DNA of 64,000 bases from Nanosynbacter sp963524495. Its GTDB lineage: Bacteria > Patescibacteriota > Saccharimonadia > Saccharimonadales > Saccharimonadaceae. The stretch lies in assembly GCA_046846435.1 (NCBI GenBank), contig CP128407.1:558001-622000 (forward strand), read 5' to 3'. The translations under genes were made by a program, and so were the position numbers. Positions 58,721 to 64,000 of the stretch are shown piece by piece (within the stretch, counting starts at the first letter, position 1; each line of letters opens with the position of its first letter). The notes under the pieces are model-generated. The model saw only the letters and a list, made by a program, of their open reading frames with translations. It was not told where the DNA came from and ran no database searches.

Positions 58721-61555
58721 CTACAGCAAACTTTTCAGATACGTACCGGTAAATGATTCTGGCACTTTGGCGACTTCTTCTGGCGTACCGCTCGCTACTA
58801 CCGTACCGCCGCCGAGACCGCCCTCAGGCCCCATATCGACAATCCAGTCGGCTGATTTGATGACATCCAGATTGTGCTCAATAATAATCATACTGTTACC
58901 ACCATCAACCAGCTGCTGCAAAATCCCCAGCAGCCGCTTGACGTCGGCAGAATGTAGCCCAGTTGTCGGCTCATCCAGAATATACATCGTCTTGCCCGTC
59001 GAGCGTTTGGACAGTTCCGTCGCCAGTTTTATCCGCTGCGCCTCGCCGCCCGAAAAGGTGGTTGCCGGCTGGCCAAGCTTGATATAGCCAAGGCCAACTT
59101 CCACCAGCGTTTGTAGTTTCCGAGCGATATTTGGCACGCTATCAAAGAACTCCGCCGCCTGCTCAACTGTCATGTTCAGTACGTCAGCAATCGTCTTATT
59201 TTTATACTTAATTTCCAGCGCCTCACGATTGTAGCGCTGACCATGACACTCGTCGCACTGGACGTAAACATCCGGCAAAAAGTGCATCTCGATCTTGATC
59301 ATACCGTCGCCTTGGCAATTTTCGCAGCGACCACCCTTAACGTTAAAACTGAACCGCCCCGCTTTATAGCCGCGGACATTAGCCTCAGGGGTACTGGCAA
59401 ACAGTTCGCGAATTGGCGTAAAAATACCAGTGTAGGTCGCTGGGTTAGAGCGCGGCGTGCGGCCAATTGGCGACTGGTCGATGACGATGGCTTTATCCAG
59501 CTGCTTGATACCCTCAATTTTATCGTGTGCCCCCGGCACATCGCTGGCCCGATTAAGCCGTGCCGCTAATTCTTTGGCGACAATATCATTGACTAGCGTC
59601 GACTTACCGCTACCTGAGACACCCGACACCACCGTCATTAGACCCAAGGGGAACGCCACATCGATATGCTTCAAATTGTTCTCGCGAGCGCCGCGAATGA
59701 TCAACTGACGGCTAGCATCAGCCTGGCGGCGATGTTTTGGTACGGCAATTTTTTCTGCACCCGACAGATACCGGCCAGTCACGCTTTCTGTACATTTGGC
59801 TACCTCTTCAGGAGAACCCAGCGCCACCACCGCGCCGCCATGCACACCAGCGCCTGGGCCCATATCGATCAAAAAGTCACTCTGCCGAATGGTATCCTCG
59901 TCGTGTTCGACTACCAGCACCGTATTGCCGAGATTACGTAGGTGCTTCAGCGTAGTAATCAGCCGATCATTATCGCGCTGATGCAAGCCAATTGATGGCT
60001 CATCCAGCACGTATAGCACACCCTGCAAACCGCTGCCAATCTGTGTCGCCAGCCGAATTCGCTGCGCCTCGCCGCCGCTTAGTGTATTTGCGGCGCGCCC
60101 TAACTCCAAATAATTCAGCCCGACATTACTCATAAAGCCGAGGCGGGCGGTAATCTCTTTCAAAATAAGCCGCGCGATCATTAATTGCTGCTCGTTCAAT
60201 GTTAACTTGTGAGTGAACAAGTCAAGTGCATCATCTACGCCGAGGTCACAAATGTCCATGATATTCATCCCCTGCACTGTTACCGCCAAGACAACCGGTT
60301 TCAGCCGCGCGCCGCCGCAAACATAACAGTCCCGCTGGCGCATGAACCGCTCAATATCCTTACGCATAAATTCGCTATCGGTTTCTTTCCAGCGCCGCTC
60401 CAGATTAGGGATCACCCCTTCATAGGTTGTATCATAATGCCGCCCATTGCCGAGCTGCACTGGATATTTCTGATCGCCCGTACCATAGAGCACTTTCTGG
60501 CGCGCCTCATCAGACAACTGCCCGACCGGCGTCCGGATACTGAAACCATGCGCCTCGGCTACCGCCGAAATCTTGCGCATGTAAAAGTTATCGACATTAA
60601 TCCGGTTGTATGGCCGAATTGCCCCTTCGGCAATCGTTAGATTCTCATTCAGTACTAAATGAGGATCAACCTCCAGTCGGCTGCCAAGTCCAGTGCAGCT
60701 CGGACAGGCCCCTTGCGGTGCATTAAAACTAAACAGACGCGGCTCAAGCTCTGGGATCTCCTCATCCGGATGATCAACACAGGCATATCGCTGTGAGAAC
60801 GTCTTCAGTTCATCCGTATCAGCATCCAGCACCTCAACCACACCCTGACCAAGCTCTAGCGCCTGCTCGACGCTCTGGCTCAACCGGCTAGTCAGGTCAT
60901 TGTTCATTGCCAGGCGATCAACCACTAACTCAATACTGTGCTTATAGCTTTTCTGTAACTGCGGAAACTCATCCAGCGCATACACCACGCCATCCACGCG
61001 CACCCGGGCATAACCCAGCCGCCGATATTGCTCTGGAATGTGTGCGAACTCGCCCTTCTTATTTTTAACAATTGGTGCGAGTAGCAGCAATCGCTTGCCA
61101 TCGTATTGCTTAGCAATCTCTTGGATAATCGCCTCGGCTGTGCGGCGCGACACTGGCTTATGGCAGCGCGTGCCGTCTGGCCTAAGAGCCGGACAATGTG
61201 GTGTACCAATCCGCGCAAATAGAAGGCGCAGATAATCATAAATCTCGGTCACTGTCGCCACGGTCGAACGCGGATTACGACTGGTTGACTTTTGGTCAAT
61301 TGAAATTGCCGGACTCAGGCCCTCGATGCTATCAACATCCGGCTTATCCATAATGCCCAAAAATTGCCGCGCGTAGCTCGACAGACTCTCAACATAGCGG
61401 CGCTGCCCCTCGGCGTAAATCGTGTCAAACGCCAGCGACGACTTACCGCTACCACTCAGACCAGTGATCACCACTAATTTATCGCGCGGAATTTCCACGT
61501 CAATATTTTTCAGATTATGTTCACGAGCGCCCTTGACGCGAATTACCTCTGGCAT
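58721..61555 (-). CDS. uvrA: UvrABC system protein A
   Basis: Damage-sensing ATPase of excision repair, 944 residues. Two ABC-type ATPase halves: GLSGSGKSSLAFDTIYAEGQ with NTLSGGEAQRIRLATQIGSG, and GVSGSGKSTLVNDI with FSGGEAQRIKLATELSKR. The third zinc finger, CENCQGDG...VQCDECHGQRYN, is complete. The second reads CVDHPDEE then CPSCTGLG, so one expected cysteine pair has been altered. TATAAT at 61565-61570 ends 9 nt before ATG, nearly leaderless. Confidence 0.97.
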   Translation of the reverse strand: MPEVIRVKGAREHNLKNIDVEIPRDKLVVITGLSGSGKSSLAFDTIYAEGQRRYVESLSSYARQFLGIMDKPDVDSIEGLSPAISIDQKSTSRNPRSTVATVTEIYDYLRLLFARIGTPHCPALRPDGTRCHKPVSRRTAEAIIQEIAKQYDGKRLLLLAPIVKNKKGEFAHIPEQYRRLGYARVRVDGVVYALDEFPQLQKSYKHSIELVVDRLAMNNDLTSRLSQSVEQALELGQGVVEVLDADTDELKTFSQRYACVDHPDEEIPELEPRLFSFNAPQGACPSCTGLGSRLEVDPHLVLNENLTIAEGAIRPYNRINVDNFYMRKISAVAEAHGFSIRTPVGQLSDEARQKVLYGTGDQKYPVQLGNGRHYDTTYEGVIPNLERRWKETDSEFMRKDIERFMRQRDCYVCGGARLKPVVLAVTVQGMNIMDICDLGVDDALDLFTHKLTLNEQQLMIARLILKEITARLGFMSNVGLNYLELGRAANTLSGGEAQRIRLATQIGSGLQGVLYVLDEPSIGLHQRDNDRLITTLKHLRNLGNTVLVVEHDEDTIRQSDFLIDMGPGAGVHGGAVVALGSPEEVAKCTESVTGRYLSGAEKIAVPKHRRQADASRQLIIRGARENNLKHIDVAFPLGLMTVVSGVSGSGKSTLVNDIVAKELAARLNRASDVPGAHDKIEGIKQLDKAIVIDQSPIGRTPRSNPATYTGIFTPIRELFASTPEANVRGYKAGRFSFNVKGGRCENCQGDGMIKIEMHFLPDVYVQCDECHGQRYNREALEIKYKNKTIADVLNMTVEQAAEFFDSVPNIARKLQTLVEVGLGYIKLGQPATTFSGGEAQRIKLATELSKRSTGKTMYILDEPTTGLHSADVKRLLGILQQLVDGGNSMIIIEHNLDVIKSADWIVDMGPEGGLGGGTVVASGTPEEVAKVPESFTGTYLKSLL

Positions 61556-61564
61556 ATCTGGTCT

Positions 61565-61570
61565 ATTATA
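61565..61570 (-). promoter_or_regulatory. -10 box of uvrA
   Basis: TATAAT on the minus strand ending 9 nt before ATG 61555, spacing as in uvrB. Confidence 0.55.
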
Positions 61571-61689
61571 CCGAATAGACGTTTATTTTTCCAGTTGCAG
61601 CGGGCGAGATAGTTTCCCCTGATACCACACCATAAATGTATTTATAAAAACATATTATGCTTATGATTGCAAATATAATAATCGGCTGT

Positions 61690-61695
61690 TATAGT
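61690..61695 (+). promoter_or_regulatory. -10 box, leaderless small membrane protein
   Basis: TATAGT ending 7 nt before ATG 61703. Confidence 0.6.
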
Positions 61696-61702
61696 AAAAT
61701 AC

Positions 61703-62122
61703 ATGAAGAGGTTTGTGATCATCTGTGGAATTGCCGTCGCCGTCGCAACCTTGTTTTACATGACTCGTGAAGAGTGGTTTTCATTCATGGTTATCGGCAG
61801 ACTCCCCTTTACCAGCATTATCCTGCCAGCGGCTGTGATGATGGGTTTTTGGATGATCATTGTACCAGTATGCATTATTTGGGCCAAGTCGATCAGCGTC
61901 ACGTTCTGGAACAGCATCGAGATACTGGGACGATTTGATCAGCGTCGTATCAATCGACAGTTCCGCCTCGCAGCGCGGACTCGTCACGCTGCGGCACAAC
62001 AGGTCAGTCTAGCAATGGTCGCCACGTGGCTAGCAGTAACACGGCGCTACTTAACACAGACTGATACCACTACGAAAGCGGACGACCAATCAACCGCACG
62101 GTTGGCTGTGGCGACAAATTAG
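61703..62122 (+). CDS. Small membrane protein, unknown function
   Basis: 139 residues, not recognised. Two helices near 5-20 and 32-60, then a basic, helical cytoplasmic part (FDQRRINRQFRLAARTRHAA). The leaderless promoter supports it as a real gene. It converges on sbcB with about 40 nt between. Confidence 0.55.
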   Translation: MKRFVIICGIAVAVATLFYMTREEWFSFMVIGRLPFTSIILPAAVMMGFWMIIVPVCIIWAKSISVTFWNSIEILGRFDQRRINRQFRLAARTRHAAAQQVSLAMVATWLAVTRRYLTQTDTTTKADDQSTARLAVATN

Positions 62123-62164
62123 TGCGCTCCACCTGGCTTATTCGAGTTTGGTTGAGTCCTCATT

Positions 62165-63580
62165 CTAGTCCTCGGTCGGCAGTATTGCCTCCGCCCACAG
62201 CTGCAGCTCTTGTAACATAAACTGTTGTTCGTCAGTTGCCGTTGGCGCTAACCGCTGCAGAGATGCCATAAATTGCGGCAATTGTGCCTGCAAGTGCTGA
62301 GCTCGCCAGGCTTCCCATTGCGCCAGATCATCTTCACTAAGCGAGCGCGGAAAATTACGTACTTTGTAGTGTAGCAACAGCGGCGTTAACCGTTCGTCCT
62401 GAAACTCTGGATGAAAATCGGCCAGTTCACGCTCATCAGCATTACGTACCGCCTCAACTTGCAAGCGGTCACGGTCGTTCAAAAAGCCGTCATATAATTG
62501 CGCTTCTGGATCGGGCAGTTTTTTGAAGGCTGGCTTGTTTTCAAAAATAGTCCGTAATTTTTCGGCAAAGTCTGGATGTTTTAGCAATATGTTTTGGTAC
62601 TTTTGGACGGTTTTAGCGTCCAGTGAAATCTTCTGCCATCCATTGCCCTGTTCCAATACGCCCAGCGGAGCCACCGCCGGACAACGATTATATTGCAATT
62701 CTTTGACCGGTAATTTGACGAAATCCTCAGCTTGCCGCTCCTCCCACGAAGCAAAGATTTTTGCCGACAATTCCTCTGTGCTCAGCCCAACAAACGGCGT
62801 CGGATCATAACGCAGATCATAGACAACCACGCCGCCATTTCGACTGGTCGTCAGCGGAAAGGCCACCGTAGTTTTAGCAAATTCTTTATCGTAACGCCCG
62901 CTGGCATAGACAAACGGTTTTTTGTCGTCCACGTTGACCAGCTGCTGGACTACTTTTTTGTCGCGCATTTTTAGCAAATAGTCGTATAGCTGCGACTGCT
63001 TTTGCTTGATCAATTTTGTCACGGCAATCAACGCCGTCACGTCCGCCAAAGCGTCATGAGCATTTTCGTGGGCTATACCATTAGCGCTGGTGATCAACTC
63101 CAGGCGGTTGCTTGGCTCACCTTTGTCGTCAAGCGGCCAATTGATTCCTTCCGGCCTGAGCGCCCGCGTCAATCGCACCACATCCAGCAAATCCCAACGT
63201 GAGCGGCCGTCTTTCCAGCTCCATTCGTACGGATCATGAAAATTGCGCCACAACAAATGGCGGATAAATTCGTCGTCAAACCGAATATTATTAAAACCAA
63301 CCGCAACGGTCTCAGGCGTAAAAATTTCCTCACTCAACATCCGGGCAAACTGCGCTTCGGTGTAGCCCTCCTCAACCGTTTTTTGCGGCGTGATGCCCGT
63401 TACCATCAGCGCATCAGGACTTGGCAGCGTATCGTCATTTAGCGCCACCAACACATTGTACGGTTCGCCAATCGGCTGAAGATTCATATCCGTCCGCCGC
63501 CCGGCAAACTGCATGATTCGGTCTTGCCGCGGATTTAGTCCGCTGGTTTCCAGGTCGTAGAAGAAGAATGTCTGTGCCAT
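62165..63580 (-). CDS. sbcB: Exodeoxyribonuclease I
   Basis: 3'-5' single-strand DNA exonuclease of the DEDDh type, 471 residues. FFFYDLETSGLNPRQDRIMQ gives the first D-E, VAVGFNNIRFDDEFIRHLL the second D, and HENAHDALADVTALI the H-D pair. The SH3-like and C-terminal helical parts of SbcB follow (TVQKYQNILLKHPDF). TATACT ends 6 nt before ATG 63580. ExoI is unusual in very small genomes, so its retention is notable. Confidence 0.93.
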   Translation of the reverse strand: MAQTFFFYDLETSGLNPRQDRIMQFAGRRTDMNLQPIGEPYNVLVALNDDTLPSPDALMVTGITPQKTVEEGYTEAQFARMLSEEIFTPETVAVGFNNIRFDDEFIRHLLWRNFHDPYEWSWKDGRSRWDLLDVVRLTRALRPEGINWPLDDKGEPSNRLELITSANGIAHENAHDALADVTALIAVTKLIKQKQSQLYDYLLKMRDKKVVQQLVNVDDKKPFVYASGRYDKEFAKTTVAFPLTTSRNGGVVVYDLRYDPTPFVGLSTEELSAKIFASWEERQAEDFVKLPVKELQYNRCPAVAPLGVLEQGNGWQKISLDAKTVQKYQNILLKHPDFAEKLRTIFENKPAFKKLPDPEAQLYDGFLNDRDRLQVEAVRNADERELADFHPEFQDERLTPLLLHYKVRNFPRSLSEDDLAQWEAWRAQHLQAQLPQFMASLQRLAPTATDEQQFMLQELQLWAEAILPTED

Positions 63581-63586
63581 ACCTAT

Positions 63587-63592
63587 AGTATA
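63587..63592 (-). promoter_or_regulatory. -10 box, leaderless sbcB
   Basis: TATACT on the minus strand ending 6 nt before ATG 63580; a -35-like TTGGGT lies 18 nt upstream. Confidence 0.65.
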
Positions 63593-63618
63593 GCAAAGCT
63601 ACGAGATGACACCCAAAC

Positions 63619-64000
63619 CTACTGCTCAACCAGCGTAAACGGCATCGATTCGCTAATCTGCACTACGGTCTCGCCCACTGCGCCCTGACGGATTAGCTCG
63701 TGAGTGATGCCCATTTTTCGCATAATATCCCGCAAGCGATTGACCGATTCAAATTGATCAAAGTTAGTACGGCGAGCAAACTTTTCAATCTTAGCCCCGT
63801 GGATAATGAAACTGACCACATCTTCGCCGTCTACATTTTCAGGCTCCACGCCAATAACCCGCTCCACCATCCAGGCGTCAGACGCTGCTTGTGCATCCAG
63901 GGCGATTACCGGTAGATCATCACTCTCTTTCTCAACCATCTCTGCCTCACGTGCCCGATATTCAGTAACTTCACGGCGCAGCAAACGAAGCAGCTCAGTC
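63619..64000 (-). CDS. Unknown protein, 5' part outside the window
   Basis: The last 126 codons of a gene whose start is beyond 64000; the frame stays open to the edge (TELLRLLRREVTEYRA). Visible parts are an acidic stretch (MVEKESDDLPVIALDAQAA), ERVIGVEPENVDGEDVVSFI, and a helical segment RLRDIMRKMGITHELIRQGA ending FTLVEQ. No family is recognised. It ends 38 nt before the sbcB start on the same strand, but sbcB has its own -10 box between them. Confidence 0.55.
   Translation of the reverse strand, partial: TELLRLLRREVTEYRAREAEMVEKESDDLPVIALDAQAASDAWMVERVIGVEPENVDGEDVVSFIIHGAKIEKFARRTNFDQFESVNRLRDIMRKMGITHELIRQGAVGETVVQISESMPFTLVEQ

Noticed and set aside
1..64000. CRISPR array, insertion sequence, integrase or prophage
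   Set aside because: No regularly spaced repeats, transposase, integrase or phage structural genes were found on either strand.
1..64000. Alternative genetic code with TGA as glycine
   Set aside because: TGA ends normal-length genes such as glgB and the ABC ATPase, and no conserved protein reads through it.

Overview
The window looks like a chromosome segment of a Candidatus Saccharibacteria (TM7, Patescibacteria/CPR) cell. This is inferred from gene content; no search could be run. Pointers are the very compact layout (most neighbours overlap by 1-4 nt or lie within 30 nt), a split transketolase beside class II aldolase, PfkB kinase, RpiB and a divergent Rpe, lactate dehydrogenase and a short malic enzyme with no respiratory genes, type IV pilus genes, small membrane proteins I cannot place, and TGA used as a normal stop (code 11). 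There is no CRISPR array, insertion sequence, phage block or rRNA operon.

Layout. 1-2.4 kb: LemA (cut by the window edge), then an AbrB-type regulator and ABC exporter operon behind a strong promoter and a perfect inverted repeat. 2.3-5.3 kb: three tRNA genes (Leu-UAA, Cys-GCA, Leu-GAG), an AT-rich patch with a small membrane protein, and an ABC exporter split by a frame change. 5.3-11.3 kb: membrane-anchored peptide-binding protein, SecG, a holin-like protein, a pilin, UvrC, a putative nucleotidyltransferase and a YedJ-type HD hydrolase. 11.4-12.8 kb: ThrE-like exporter. 12.8-22.0 kb: one long minus-strand run gatC-gatA-(membrane HEPN-like)-gatB-NUDIX-galU-DUF5665-dnaE. 22.0-24.7 kb: a pilus-tip-like protein with a prepilin N-terminus and a propeller-like body, plus its membrane partner. 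24.7-27.5 kb: UvrB and a LOG-family protein. 27.5-33.2 kb: aldolase and pentose-phosphate genes. 33.3-38.1 kb: secreted HNH nuclease, M1 aminopeptidase, an RNase HII-YraN fusion and a VanZ-like protein. 38.2-47.1 kb: L19, malic enzyme, pilus ATPase, SpoU methyltransferase, FG-GAP surface protein, S10, a zincin-like protein, lactate dehydrogenase and EF-Tu. 47.2-52.9 kb: GlmS, Tgt and GlgB. 53.0-55.9 kb: a nucleotide-metabolism cluster (uracil-DNA glycosylase, winged-helix regulator, HD hydrolase, deoxyribosyltransferase-like, NUDIX). 56-64 kb: ABC exporter, DedA, UvrA, a small membrane protein, exonuclease I and a partial unknown gene.

How the genes work together. Replication and repair are well covered (DnaE, UvrA, UvrB, UvrC, SbcB, RNase HII, a uracil-DNA glycosylase). 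Translation is represented by GatCAB, EF-Tu, S10, L19, Tgt and a SpoU methylase. Carbon flows through aldolase and the non-oxidative pentose-phosphate branch to lactate or pyruvate; GlmS, GalU and GlgB draw sugars into amino sugars, UDP-glucose and glycogen-like polymer. Surface genes (pilin, pilus ATPase, propeller protein, FG-GAP protein, secreted nuclease, aminopeptidase, peptide-binding protein, exporters) fit a host-attached scavenger.

The strongest window-wide signal is regulatory. In nineteen first-of-operon genes a -10 hexamer ends exactly 6 or 7 nt before the start codon, so the mRNAs should be leaderless. Operon-internal genes and a minority of first genes (lemA, abrB, tuf, rpsJ, rplS, glmS and others) have Shine-Dalgarno leaders instead. 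I used this spacing, together with Shine-Dalgarno sites, to choose several starts.
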